A stretch of DNA of 64,000 nt from Epiperipatus broadwayi (GCA_028023455.1 JAQFVV010000517.1:188001-252000); one strand, 5' to 3'; positions 42,297 to 55,858 are shown, numbered from the stretch's first letter. Notes: generated by a model from the sequence alone, not told the origin. Translations and numbers: made by a program.

Positions 42297-42530
42297 ATTT
42301 ACAATAGTTAATCTCCAGTCCCATATGGCTATTTAAGTTAAATAGCTGGATTGGAAGACATATGGATGTTCAGAAATTTTAGATTTTCTACTTAATAGTT
42401 ATCCATGAAATAAAGTGCTGAACTTGGCTTGGTATTTTAAAGCTGATGCTTGAATATCCTAGCACCTCACTGAGGAATCCAGTAACAGAAATCAGTCTGA
42501 GGTTGGGGATATTCTGAAAGCTCATTATAT
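42297..42530 (+). repeat. Diverged HHR repeat, related to the 408/423-bp families
   Basis: Shares cccatatggctat, tagctggattggaagacat and the gctgaac...ctgatgcttg region with the units at 538-916 and 33-35 kb, in the same order, followed by a hammerhead. Only about 230 bp is present; the tail is missing. Confidence 0.7.
42452..42514 (+). ncRNA. Hammerhead ribozyme with long stem I, decayed stem II
   Basis: Outer stem I GAATATCC/GGATATTC (8 bp), inner stem I ACCTCA/TGAGGT (6 bp), core CTGAGGA, GAAA at 42,488-42,491, helix III ATCAGT, C17 at 42,497. The sequence between core and GAAA (ATCCAGTAACA) no longer pairs well, so activity is doubtful. The long perfect stem I, different in sequence from the other families, is evidence of compensatory change. 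Confidence 0.65.
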
Positions 42531-43504
42531 CTCTTGTTTTATTTTTAATTTAGGTAAATAATACATTTTCATATATTTATAATCAAATATTTGTGGTTGT
42601 GTAGATGTTATTATCTTGTTCTGTATGGTAGTTTTAAATAACTTATTTCTGAAAAGTAATTAATGACCTTTTACATTTTAGTAGTAAACAATTAGCTTTT
42701 AATTATCTATCAGCTAATTTGAAAAAAAAAAAAAAAAACAACAACAAATGTAGTATTTTTTTTTTACTTTATAAATTTGTTTTACATTTTCTTGTTATCA
42801 TTATTTGGAATAAATATTTTTTGCATTAAAGAAATACTTGTTACGTATACTAATATTTTACTTATTACTATTATTATTATCGATTGTATTTATTGTTTTT
42901 ACATTTTTCTCATCAAATTATATTGTCTTTCTTTGTTTTTATTAATGTAAATTAATTTGTAAATTTTTCTATTATCTAAATTTTTGATTTGATCAGCTTT
43001 AATTGCTATTTATATTTCTTTTTTTTAAAGTTTATCATAATATCTCTGTTTTGAAGAACATTTTTATTCTTATAATGTCTACTTTATCTGTCCTATAGAA
43101 CTATACAATACATTATTTTTGATAGATCTTGTGCCACTTTTGTTAAAGATTTTTATGAGACTTATAGTGTATATATGATATATTCATATAAAATGATTCT
43201 TAATATTTAGTGCAGAATATTTTGCTTAGATCCTAGAATTTCTATTACAAATATATGAATATCTACTAAACATTAAATGATTATATCAAATTTTTTCAAG
43301 ACTTTTAATCAAAAACAGTTTAAGTTCCAAATTATTTAATATGTGTATGCAAACATATTTCTTTGAATTTAAATAATATCATTTACCTGACTTTTAAAGC
43401 ATGTTTATGTCATTGGTTGTACTATACTAAATAATAACTCATGTATCTTCAATTTATTTTTTAAATAATAATTTATGAGCTTTAATTTATTTTCTTTCTT
43501 TTAT
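42531..43504. other. Noncoding stretch, no gene seen
   Basis: T-rich, with an A run at 42,721-42,737; no other feature. Confidence 0.5.
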
Positions 43505-43690
43505 ATTGTAATATATAAGGGATTCGAACTCAGACTTTTATATGACCCTAAATTCTCCATGTCATCTCATATTGCTGATCCACCTGATTACTCATATGTT
43601 TAAAAGATAAATAATCACCAATATACATATTTCATGCTAAACCAGCAATCATCAGTTAGTCCAGATTACTATCTCCACACACACACATAT
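43505..43690 (-). mobile_element. HHR plus tRNA-promoter repeat (family D), copy 1
   Basis: On the minus strand a hammerhead (see the entry at 43,612) is followed about 75 bp downstream by GAGTTCGAATCCC at 43,519-43,531, a near-consensus Pol III B box, then ttatatattacaat. A loose A-box candidate (TGGATCAGC) lies between them. The same order occurs in the copy at 56,640-56,805. This combination is reminiscent of the Schistosoma Sm-alpha type of HHR-bearing SINE. Total length about 165 bp. Confidence 0.7.
43612..43668 (-). ncRNA. Type I hammerhead ribozyme, intact core (family D)
   Basis: On the minus strand: outer stem I TAATC/GATTA (5 bp), internal loop TGG on one side, inner stem I ACTAA/TTGGT (5 pairs, one G-T), core CTGATGA, stem II TGCT/AGCA with loop GGTTT and a T-T at 10.1/11.1, GAAA, helix III ATATGTAT (near palindrome), and an A as the nucleotide before the cut. 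All invariant bases are present. Stem II and loop recur in two further copies. Confidence 0.75.
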
Positions 43691-44389
43691 ACAATCAGTG
43701 GTCAGCTTTATATTAAGATAGCCAATCTTCATAATTTACTGGACAGGTTTCAAACTACTTTAACCCACACCTCTTCAGCCATCCATTTCATTGAAAATCT
43801 GATGATGTAATATTCAAAGCCCATGTTAGTGCCCATGTTGATGTTAATCATTGTGACCACTCATGTACCAGAGAATAACCCATTAATAAACACATGCAAG
43901 TGATGGGCAGACCTTTAATGCACTATGTTTCAATATGTAATTTGTAATATATAAGGGATTCAAACTCATGTTATCACATGACTCTCATTTTATATTATAT
44001 TTTTTATTTTTTTCTGTTGTGCATATAATTTATTGTTGAAGATGTCCTTGTATAATGTTTATTTTACTGCAAATTTTACTTATTGTTTACTTAATGAATG
44101 AATAAATAAATAAGTAAAAATAATACATATACAAGTGTCTGGATTAGGTTTTGGGTGTAGGAGAGCATTGAATCTAATACTCATTATAGAAGATGACTAA
44201 TTGTCTTAAGCCACATTAAGAAATTTAAACGTTAAATCACTCTCTACTCAAGAAAGAAATAGATGGCTTTGAATAAAAATATTAGTATGAAATATTTGTT
44301 TTAATACAGATGTTGAAAATAAGTAGAAAAAGTCATGGAATGCTTTGTTTATTATACAAAAATATATACAGAGGCAAAACTGCTTACAG
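43691..44389. other. Noncoding stretch with a family D stub
   Basis: At about 43,930-43,975 the block aatatataagggattcaaac repeats the B-box end of family D without its ribozyme. Nothing else was recognised. Confidence 0.5.
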
Positions 44390-44595
44390 TAGCAACACTC
44401 ACTGCAAGGCAGAATAATCAATATTTGCAAGAAGGTTTGTGCATAAAATTCCTATCTAGTTCCCACTCATCCAATATCCTCAGACTAGTTTTTAGCTTGT
44501 GGCTTTCATCAATGAACGGGCTATGTTTTGTTCAGATTAGATTGATCATCTTCCCAGCATCATCATTTTTATCACATTACAATACATATAAATTT
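44390..44595 (-). repeat. Family B HHR repeat fused to the end of repeat L
   Basis: Positions 44,390-44,513 match family B. From about 44,515 the sequence changes to gctatgttttgttcagatta and ttatcacattac, the right-hand terminus of repeat L. The join falls inside stem I of the family B hammerhead. Confidence 0.7.
44471..44520 (-). ncRNA. Hammerhead-like fold, family B, truncated stem I
   Basis: On the minus strand: TTGATGA core (C3 lost), stem II AGC/GCT with loop CACAA, AAAA for GAAA, helix III ACTAGT (perfect palindrome), C17, and TGAGGATATTGG as the 3' side of stem I. The 5' side has been replaced at the fusion with repeat L, so it cannot fold fully. Confidence 0.5.
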
Positions 44596-44626
44596 TAATG
44601 GTAAATACAATATTATAGTTTAAATT

Positions 44627-44672
44627 CTTTTGTAGCACTTTCGATTATGTGGTAATCCTTTTCAGCTTTAAA
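44627..44672 (-). ncRNA. Possible decayed HHR in a PLE 3' region
   Basis: On the minus strand, just downstream of the GIY-YIG fragment, CTGAAAAG is followed by GATTA-CCACA-TAATC, then GAAA and AGTGCT. Stem II abuts GAAA as in a hammerhead, but the CTGANGA box is one base off and stem I is not convincing. The same GATTA/TAATC-GAAA-AGTGCT order is in the loop at 5.7 kb. Confidence 0.4.
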
Positions 44673-44693
44673 TAATTTTCTAATTTTTTAAAC

Positions 44694-45020
44694 TTAATGT
44701 TTCATATATTTCCATAAGCTGTGTATGGCCATATTTTCAACTTGCCTATTAATAACATCATCCTTATATTTATCAATCAAAATTGCCTCTTTCATTTTCC
44801 TCTTTTTATGATTTCTTTCTTTCATTAATATTTTTATTTCACTATTATTAAATGTAAACCTATAATTACAAGTCTTTTCATGGTCAAAGAATACTGAAGC
44901 TGTATTAAATTGATTATTTACATAATTTTTAATTCGATTATATAATAATTGATGCTTCTTCAATCTTTTCTCCACAAAACATTTCGATTCACCAATATAT
45001 ATATATATATATATATATTG
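44694..45020 (-). pseudogene. Penelope-like element, GIY-YIG endonuclease fragment
   Basis: The minus-strand frame reads YIGESKCFVEKRLKKHQLLY, then SVFFDHEKTCNYRFTFNNSE, then ILMKERNHKKRKMKEAILI and NRQVENMAIHSLWK. The C-terminal endonuclease of the PLE at 63.1-63.5 kb shows the same order (VGES, KRSKEHWLLY, FFDHNVTCNYGFDFN, KEAMLI, NRQAAN). The conserved CxCG part before YIGES has been overwritten by a TA tract (44,997-45,020), and the RT domain is absent. Residues upstream of the tract are unrelated. Not functional. Confidence 0.85.
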
Positions 45021-47551
45021 TACCAGTCGAAAATGTATATCCATCCAACAAGATTTAGAATCTAAGCAAAAGTACCCCAAGTCCAATCATGCTTGCTATA
45101 CACAGGTCAGGAGCAATCATGAATTCTAACCTGTTTACCCATGTTTTCTCTAATTGGAATAAATGGGAGTCTTTCTGCTCTCACTATAAATATTTCTCTT
45201 TCATTGATGGAAAGCTAGTCAGTCTTCTGATGTTATAGTGTAAATTAAAAGTTTATAAATCAGTGATAGAATTGCATCTGTTGATAAGGGTAGTTTACTT
45301 GCATTTTTATTATATTAATCTCCTGATACTTTCTTAGTTATACTTTCTTTATGCTAATGACTAGATTTCTATGGATGGGTTAATAAGTCCTGTTATCAAC
45401 CTTTTTCCTTATTTTTTACCTTATAATTGCACTGAATTTATTATTGTTTTGCTTCTGGCATAAATCAATATATTTTTTTTTGCCTTTTTGTAAAAAAAAA
45501 AATAGTATAGCAATTTTATTTGATAAAATATTTATATTATTATTTTGACATATGCAGTAAAAGAGATAGTTATTTGCTTTGTTGTTTCTAAAATGTTAAA
45601 TTCTCAAACGTCTTATTTTTTCTTTCTCTTAAAAATTATATTGTTATGTAGAGAAATGTATTCAAGCATGAAAATGAAAAAAAAATGTAAAAATTGCTTG
45701 TCACCAAATATGTTCGGAACAAGATTGACAGAAACTTAATATTTCGAAAGGAAACAATTTTTTAAATATATATATATACACTATACTCATTAGTTTACTA
45801 CATTCTATACTTATAAATATTAAGCTTATATATGTTTTGTTAGTAAGTGGTTAAGTTTCATGTTTTCAAGTATTGATAATAAAATGTCAGCAAAGTGAAT
45901 GTTTTATTTATTGACTTTAAACATTGAATCTATTAATTCTGAGTAAACAAACAAAATAAATATTTAGAAATGTTTTTAAAGATGATGGGATCTACATTCT
46001 TAATGATTTAAATCATCATCGATACAGCAACTGTGTAAGTATTGCCATCACATTTTATGACTATATCATATAAATTTCTAAATATTGCGTTAGTGAAATT
46101 AAGCAGCCATTTGAATCAAATAATCATCATCATCATTACTATCCATTTCGTTTATTATTTTAATGATGAAAAATATGGATGAACCATGCCCAGTCCGTTT
46201 TTTATATTTTACTGCATGATTGCATAACTATTAACCCTATTCATACTGGAATCTTACTTATCTGTTACAGTCTTGTTAATCATTTTTATTGGCTTATACA
46301 TAATTCTAATCATGTTATCCTCTTGCAGTGAGCCTCTGATTTATCTAATCGATTAATATAAAATTAAATTAGCAAAAATAAATAAATGCTTTTCCTCAAT
46401 ATGATTGAACATATAATTATAATTCAGATATTTGATGTGATTACGGAAAGTAGTCTTGGTTATATCTTTCCTTGGATATATTTGCAATACTTCATAATTA
46501 ATAAGTTGGATGCTGCAATTAAATAATAGATTTGGGTATTATTCTATCTTCAGCTAGTATTTCCTGTTTCCTCTTTAGAAAAATGATTTAAATCTGTCTG
46601 AAGTTAATCTCCATCTTCATAAAAATCAAAATTAATATGACTACACTAACTAATCACGTAATTAGATTAGTGCCACCTTCAATTAAGCTACCATAAATAC
46701 TGTAATAACCATTTCTTAACCATTTATTTATTTGAGCATGAGAATTTTTAGGACCAACCTAACTGCTTTCTGTTTTTTGTGAATCATATATTGAATAATA
46801 AAAAAAAACATTTTTTTTAATTATTGATAATGATACCCATAAATAAAACTCTTTCCAGACACCAAAATGTATATGCCAACTATCTTGGATAATAAAATTA
46901 TTTTATATTTATAAGGAACAATAGTTATGGATCAATACCCAATCATTTATTTTCAATTCAATTTTTTACATGACCTATGCATTCTTTACTATCATATAAA
47001 GAATGTGCATGATTTGTAAATCTACCCTTATTTTATACAGACAGACTATGTATTTTAATCAATACATAATTTATCTTAAGTAACTGCTTGAAAGCATCTA
47101 AAAATTAGATCTTCATACTGTAATCTTAAGAAATATATAGTTGGCTAATACTCACTATTATTTTATAAAAAGAAAAAAATGTGCTTAGAAAAACTAATAA
47201 AGAATATTTTAATTTTTATGTTGATGCCTGTAAATATATGGTTCCATTGAGTTTTATGCACTATTGGATATACAAAAATATTTGTCAACTGTATAATTTA
47301 ATTATATAAAGAACTAAAAAATTTTAAAAAAATACTATAAAAGAAAAATAAAAGAGAAAAAGAAAAAAAAACATTTTGTTCTAAATAAAATCTTTCATAA
47401 TTATTAAATTAATTCAGGATAAAAACAGTTTGCATAATTTAAATATATGGTAATGTTATTCCTTTATCTTTATAATAATAATGAAGTATGATAACAAATT
47501 TAAAGAACAAATAAAATCAATAATTGTATATATGTACATATACATACAAAA
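45021..47551. other. Noncoding stretch of 2.5 kb, no gene seen
   Basis: AT-rich; small open frames lack motifs. Confidence 0.5.
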
Positions 47552-47576
47552 TGCTATGACATATGGGAAAAAAGTA
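47552..47576 (+). repeat. Tail of the short tRNA-derived SINE
   Basis: Only tgctatgacatatgggaaaa remains, matching the 3' tail of the SINEs at 10.9 and 24.7 kb; the tRNA-like body is missing. Confidence 0.55.
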
Positions 47577-47795
47577 TCAAATCACCCCCACAAACATTTT
47601 TTTTTTCAAAAACACTCTATGTAAATAAATATAAAGTCTGATCTTCAAACAGTATGACTCCTTTTGAGTTGTGCTATTTGAAGTTTAAATTTTACATTTA
47701 TTCTCAGAGAGAATTGCTAAAGAAACAATATATGGGTGGGTGATTTGAACAATTTGTATTTGAATTTTCAGTTAATGATATGCACTAGAATATGT

Positions 47796-47800
<5 letters not shown>

Positions 47801-47882
<82 letters not shown>
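47801..47882. repeat. (CA)n-(TA)n compound microsatellite
   Basis: About 11 CA units followed by about 30 TA units. Confidence 0.95.
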
Positions 47883-47883
<1 letters not shown>

Positions 47884-48415
47884 CCAGTTCATTCATGTAA
47901 GATTTTAATTTTAAAATTTCAACATTTTGACTTGATCACACAAGCCCTCAAATTCGGAATAAAACTATATATATATATATTAATTGTAATTGCCAGATTA
48001 GGGCTGTATATCACAGTATTTAAAAATAAATAAAGAATTTTTTGAACTTGTTTAATTTTCATTTCACTTGATCTATGGACAAAGGAGATGTTGAAATATT
48101 AATGATAACTAGATAACCATGGCAACCTAATATTTCAAAATAATATTATGTACTATTAATATCAGCATCAAATCATAAAACTGTTGTGATCAATTCCAAA
48201 AAAAAATATAAACCAGTAAATAAATAAATAAATTCTAGAAAATAATTAAGTTAATCATAGAAAGATGACTTGAATAAAATCAATATTATTATTATTATTA
48301 ACTAATACACATTTCATTTTCTGTTACTTCAATCTCCATAGCAACTTACCTATTATAAAATTAAATATTTTATGTTTCATATATGTTTTTTATTAATTAG
48401 TATTTGAATAGATTG

Positions 48416-48417
<2 letters not shown>

Positions 48418-48460
<43 letters not shown>
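48418..48460. repeat. (TA)n microsatellite
   Basis: About 21 units inside L copy 3. Confidence 0.9.
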
Positions 48461-48461
<1 letters not shown>

Positions 48462-49750
48462 AAAGGTATTGAAAATGTAATATGAATTCTTTATTTTTGA
48501 TTGTAAATGAAAAATAATATTGAACTTGTAAAACATTATTTTATTTTCACAGTATCCAATTGTTTTAAAATCTTCATTTCACTTATTAATTAGAGGCAAA
48601 TTTTCCTAAACAATTTTCTTATCTTATTGAGTGAAATTTTGAGTGATATTCAATAGTTGTTTTGACAACATTAATATTAGCAAGAGTATGTTACAAATAG
48701 AACTGAAACACTGCCACTTGAGTTATTGTAATTTTATCATTGCCTAGATAAAAGCCTTTACATTGATCTTTACAAAAGTTGTTAAATTTTGTATTTTTAA
48801 GTGATTAAATTCAAAAATCATGGGAGGGTAAACCTAACTATCTCCCTATTCAATTGAGGCAGTTCATCGATGAAATTCTAGGGGATATGGTAAAATATAA
48901 AAGAAAAACCCATAAAAATGCATTGTATTGCAAGTCAGCTATAAAAATATTCTGTTGTCAAAATCTAGAATTTTATTTATCTGTGATGAATACAAACTCC
49001 ATGATATGTATATCAATATCTTATTATGATCAATTTATTTCACAACATTGATTAACTCAACTTAATTATAATATTAAACAATTTGAATTTTACTTTCTTA
49101 ATTCAAAAAGAAAAAGCTGGCATATATTATTCCCTTGGATATTACTGAATTTTGTCAATAAAATTTTATTTATACATTATTACCAATGAAAAATAAAAAT
49201 AAAGCCAGTGATGTGTAATTTGCACTGACTAAGTACATGTTGTCTTAAAAACTTGGATACATTTATATGCTTAAAAGAAAATATCAGAATGTAAACATTA
49301 AACTAACTGAATTCAAATCCATGATAGTTATCAGTCATGTTTGTCTTCTCTACTTAAAGGAAAATCAACTCTATGCATTAGAATCAGAAACAAAAAAAAC
49401 AGGAACTACAATGGACTGGAGGATAAAAACGAGCAAGGATATGGTTGATTTGTAGTATGATATCTATGTGTATATATTTTTTTATTTGAAAAAAAAATAA
49501 AAAAAAATATGTGTATATTTTGTTCATATTTTACTTGATTTAACTTGAGGATATTTGTATAGAGACGGGTTTAAAAATAAATTATTTTATGTTAGTTTGA
49601 TTTTTTACAAATTACATTAGTGAATAAATAAATATCAATTTTTACTGGTTCATATTAGTTTACCATTGTATATGCTATTTAAAGTCTCAGGAAAATATTT
49701 CAAAATTCTTTCCGTTTATATAGTGTATTCTCATATAACACATTTATGAG

Positions 49751-49756
<6 letters not shown>

Positions 49757-49814
<58 letters not shown>
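49757..49814. repeat. (TA)n microsatellite at the ATT site of repeat L
   Basis: Sits exactly where copies 1 and 2 of L have ATT tracts: preceded by gagtttcatat and followed by attctacacagtaatagacc-like sequence. Confidence 0.9.
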
Positions 49815-49818
<4 letters not shown>

Positions 49819-50134
49819 CTTATTGATTCTACACAGTAATAGACCATCAATTATTTATATATTAAAGAAACATAGTATTGTATTTTGTTTAACTGGCTAT
49901 GATTTTAGTTTATTGCAGATAATGTTTGTTATTGTTCTTTTATATACAATTTTTTATTACTATTATAAATTTTTAATTATTACTCAATAAATGTAGAGGT
50001 GATTAAATTCTGGTGAATCTGTCTGTTTATTTATTTTGAAAATGCAAGGTAAGTTTGGTACATAAAGTTTGATACATGTTCAAAACAATCTAGTTATATA
50101 TATATGTTAATTCTAATATTTTCACGGATAAAAG

Positions 50135-50302
50135 ATGTCATATTATTATTACTATTTGCAGGATATTCCGTGTAGTGAAAAAGCTAAATGCTGACGTTTC
50201 AATACAATATCAATTGATATCAATTGATATTGTATTGAAACGTCAGCATTTAGCTTTTTCACTACACGGAATATCCTGCAAATAGTAATAATAATATGAC
50301 AT
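50135..50302. repeat. Perfect 168-bp palindrome (foldback element)
   Basis: Every base pairs with its partner around 50,218/50,219. The arms start atgtcatattatt and run through tgcaggatattccgtgtagtg and aaagctaaatgctgacgttt to the centre caattgat/atcaattg. TA runs flank both sides. Perfect symmetry over 84 bp per arm, with no spacer, means very recent origin or active correction. A related but diverged foldback lies at 54,532-54,763 (both contain agctaaa...ctga-gtttca). Confidence 0.97.
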
Positions 50303-51400
50303 ATATATATATATTATAGCAAAGCAACAGTTTGTGGTTTTTAAAATCATAGTGCATTAATTTCCATATTTTAAATAAATTTTCACCTCTTATTAATTCA
50401 ACAACTTTGTCAAGCCAACAAATGAACATTATTGCTTTTACTTCAGCATTCTATCCATTTTTATTATAATATATCTTAAAAAAAAAAAAAAAAAATTACA
50501 TAAAGGAACTTTGATTCACTTCTATTGAAGTCAAGATGAGAGAGAGTTTTTTTTTTCTATTCAGCTCTGTTTATAACTTTTCCAATTAATATCAGAGTAA
50601 TTATAGTAATACCCTTTATTAACGCTTTGATCAATTTTAACCAGTGTCTCTCAAATAAAAATTTTATTATATAAGAATAACAACAAAACAAACAAATATT
50701 ATAGAATTATTACCTACAAGTAACATTGGCATTTTTTTATTCAAATACAATTTTTTCATTCTAACACAAATTAAAGAATTGATAACACATTTTTACCATA
50801 CTTCACTGGAAATATATTTTCACATATATATGTTTCCAGTGTAATATTATACAAATAAAATAAAATATATTTGAAATATTGAACATTTGGTGGTATGTTT
50901 GTAAGTTACAATTGTGAGGGTAGTAAAAAAAAAAACATATAATAATGAAAGAATAATAATTTTATACAAATTATAGGCTTTATTATTCATATATTCATTT
51001 TTTAAAATGAATGAAGTCAATTCACAATGTTATACAATACAATTAATAATAAACAATTTTATATCAATATCATCATCATCATCATAATGAAACTCATCTC
51101 AAATTTCCTTAGATATAATGTTGTCTTTTTTGTTGTTGCAATTATTGATTAATTAACATTTGTGTAAAGTTTGAGAAGAACATAGTTAAAGCTTTTTTTT
51201 TTTTTTTGCTTTTTGTAGAATTAAACAAAAAACAGCAACAAATAACTCAGATATTTATCACAGCAGATCAACTGTTTATTGATTGAAGAAGTTTATTAAT
51301 CTATTGGAATTTTTTATCAGATATGTAAATGATTTTTAAAGTTTAAGTGTTGAAAGAAGACATTTGGTAGAATATATTTACATTCATTTGCAAATTAGGC
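50303..51400. other. Noncoding stretch, no gene seen
   Basis: AT-rich, with A and T homopolymers near 50,478-50,495 and 51,192-51,208. Confidence 0.5.
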
Positions 51401-51409
51401 ATAAATAAT

Positions 51410-52940
<1,531 letters not shown>

Positions 52941-53914
52941 ATAAATTTTGCTATATATTATACACACGATTCGCTGTTTTCATTAAATAAAAAAAAAAAA
53001 AGAGCAAGAGCTTCATTGTTTCATTTTTGAAAATATATATACAGTATATGTAAATTTATATTCACAATTACATATTCATGTTTTTATATTAATCAAATAT
53101 CTGAGTTAATCGATACTGATTATTTGTAAATACTATAAATGTTGCTGTTAATTAATTTTTTTAAGAAAGATTTATTGATTCCAAATATTATTACAATAAT
53201 ATATATATATGTGTGCTGAATTTTGAGAATGTATTAAAGTATCTATATGGAAATTACTTGTCGAATAAAGAGTCTATTTTCTTCAGTGTCTAATGATCTT
53301 AAACTGCTTACTAAGCCTATTACAGTATTAGTCGTTAAATAATTCATTTGACTGACTTACACATTTGCTTTGATTCTCAGCTCTGACATTTACCTTTTAA
53401 ATTCCATTCAGTTTTTATTGGAAGATTTGGGCTGGAAAAAGAAGAAATTATCTTGATCAAAAATATTCTTTTTTATTTGTTCCCGAGATGAAATTCGTTC
53501 TTGCTTTTTTTTTTTTATTAATTTAAATTAAAAGTATAAATATGTACACACAGGTATATGTATATATGTTATCAATTGGGAAAGCAAAGGCTGACACTAT
53601 TTAAAGTAAAAATTCACCGATAAAGTTATAAAAATAATAGTATGGCAAACCACTTTCTTTATTCTTTTTCATTCTTAGCCTTCTGAAATGTAAATTTATA
53701 CAGTCATCCAGTTTTTAAAAGCAATTATATAAAACTTCAAAATTCACTGAATTTAATCAGTGCTTTCTATAAGTTTGTGTACACAGAACAAATATTTCCC
53801 ATTAAACGTGAAATTTGAGCTGCTACACTAAAATTTAATATTAGGATCCTTTTAGAAATGTTTTTCTACTTGATGTATTTAAAAGTATATCAGCACGTAT
53901 CCGATTTTATATTT
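52941..53914. other. Noncoding stretch, no gene seen
   Basis: AT-rich, no recognised feature. Confidence 0.5.
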
Positions 53915-53983
53915 AGTTACAAAAATGCACATAGAGAGCGTACCAATAGCTCAAACAAGCTCTCTATGTGCATTTTTGTAACT
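53915..53983. repeat. Perfect 25-bp inverted repeat hairpin
   Basis: Arms 53,915-53,939 and 53,959-53,983 are exact complements (from agttacaaaaatgcaca inward to gagagc) with a 19-base loop that reads taccaatagctcaaaca. The loop resembles the gagc...aatagctctaaacaagc end of the HHR repeat family at 14.3 kb. Confidence 0.9.
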
Positions 53984-54531
53984 ACAAGCTCATTAAAAGT
54001 AATGTCACATTATATATGACTTGCTTTTTTTTTTTAATTTATATTTAGTTATAAGTTAAATAAATGGATTGGCAAAATTCTGTTATTTTAATAGTAATGA
54101 TTATCAAATGAAAGATTTACTCTAACTCATAAAATTATTTGTGGTGCAATGAGATCTACTCATTATTAATCATTTAATAATAATTATATTGTAGTAATGA
54201 TTTAAAAAAGGTACTTATTTTATCATTATTATTTTTTCTATATTTTTGTTTAGAGGTTCTATGATTAGAAAATAACCAGAATTGGAAATAAAAATAAATA
54301 ACATATTTAACAAATGGTATTTTAGCACACAGACACATATATGCCATGAAGAGATCAACTCAAATCCTTAATCCCGTATAAAAAACAAAATCATTTTCCC
54401 ATTGATTTGTACATTTAAAAGTGATCGACATTGATCCACTTATCATTCCAAGAATTCAGAGTATATTTGAATTTTTTAAAAATTATTATCAACCATTTTT
54501 TGATTAAAACACACACATATATATATATATA
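53984..54531. other. Noncoding stretch, no gene seen
   Basis: AT-rich; nothing recognised. Confidence 0.5.
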
Positions 54532-54763
54532 AATTCATAGTATTATTTAAGGGAGCTTCCATGTAATAACAATATAATAGCTAAATAGCTGATGTTTCAG
54601 TCCAATAACAAGAACTTGTCACAGAGTTTTTTATTTCTCAAATCATAAGAATGTGTAATACAGAAGAAGTTCTGAGGAAAATATTTGCTGTTGTAGTGAA
54701 ATGTCAGTTTTTTAGCTATTATATTTTTATTACATGGAAGCTCCCTGAAATAATACTATGAAT
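54532..54763. repeat. Foldback element, arms about 70-90 bp
   Basis: The arms share aattcatagtattatt, gggagcttccatgtaataa and tataatagct blocks; one arm has gctgatgtttcag, the other gaaatgtcag, near the inner end. The inner region pairs only loosely. A CA/TA tract flanks it on the left. It resembles the perfect palindrome at 50.1 kb in its inner block and is older. Confidence 0.88.
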
Positions 54764-55779
54764 TCATCTGTTATCTGTGAGAATTTTATAATATATAAAG
54801 TAAAATAGTATTTAAATCAGAAGCAGTCTCATTTCTATAGAGAAACCACAAAGAGAGAAAACATTATTCATGTAGATTTCATTAAAAGATGTGCAGATTG
54901 GAGTAGTTTGTCATTATTTTATCTATATTACATAAGTTTTAACATGATTTATTGACCAAAAAAGATGATTATCTAGGTTAGTGATAAGGCAGATAATTTA
55001 AAAGATTTTAAATCTGATTAAAACTTGGAGAAAAAAATACGTAGACTATGGATAGAGTTAAACAATTTAAATTAACTAATATGTGTAATACATAAAGAAA
55101 ATAAAACAGCAGAAATAATTCTATTTATATATTCTAATCAATGCTTTAACCAGAGGACTAGTTTTTATTAAGGATATTTTGTAAAACTAAGGAAAATCAA
55201 TGAGGTTATTAAAATGCATAACAAACCTTTCCAGTGGCAAAATTGCACAAAAGCTAAAAATACATATGCACACGCTGTAATAGTTCAATGTGCTATGTGA
55301 ATGAGTATTGTATGAAACATGCTATCTGAGATATAGACTGGAGGAATACATAGGATCAAAGTGTTTGTCGATGCCATGGCTATGCATACAAAACTACACA
55401 TACACATTAATAATAAGTGAAACAGTTTATTATTGTTATTTTTATATGCCTGTAATAAAAAAAAACAGTAAACTGCTTGTTGCGCCAGATTCAGTCAAAG
55501 TTCAGTGCTATGCATACCCCCACTAAGCTCTTCACATACTCTTGGGGATATGCATACCCCACTTTGGAAAACACTGAATTATGTGTTCCCTATATTAACT
55601 ATGCAATTTTCTATATATTTTTATTATGTCAAGTTTAACTCATTATATATTAAAAGTAAATAAAAACACAATAATTGTTTGATGTTATAACTTTAATCTT
55701 TTTAATTTTATAATTAAATATGTTTATTCAAACTTTAGTTTAAGAATATAATGTGCAAGTATATACATGACTACTCATG
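54764..55779. other. Noncoding stretch, no gene seen
   Basis: A short local repeat of tatgcatacccc occurs at 55,510 and 55,549. Nothing else. Confidence 0.5.
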
Positions 55780-55858
55780 TGTAGAAAATATAAATAATCA
55801 CCAATATGCATATCTCATGCTTTACTAGCACTCATCAGTTGGTCCAGATCATCATGTC
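55780..55858 (-). repeat. Family D HHR repeat, ribozyme end only
   Basis: On the minus strand: TGATC outer stem, TGG loop, inner stem ACCAA/TTGGT (perfect), core CTGATGA, stem II TGCT/AGCA, then GAGA instead of GAAA, so the core is broken at one adenine. The sequence is cut off by a CA/TA tract at 55,862 and lacks the B-box end. Confidence 0.7.

Larger units (their letters stand above)
47975..50100 (+). repeat. Long dispersed noncoding repeat L, copy 3 (3' truncated)
   Basis: Matches the first half of copy 1 (cagtatttaaaa, ctatggac, ccatggcaacctaatattt as in copy 2, tgttacaaatagaactgaaa, the aggggatatgg segment) and stops after caatctag at about 50,094 in a TA run. The ATT tract of the other copies is replaced by TA at 49,757-49,814. 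A further TA tract at 48,418-48,460 is private to this copy. Confidence 0.75.
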
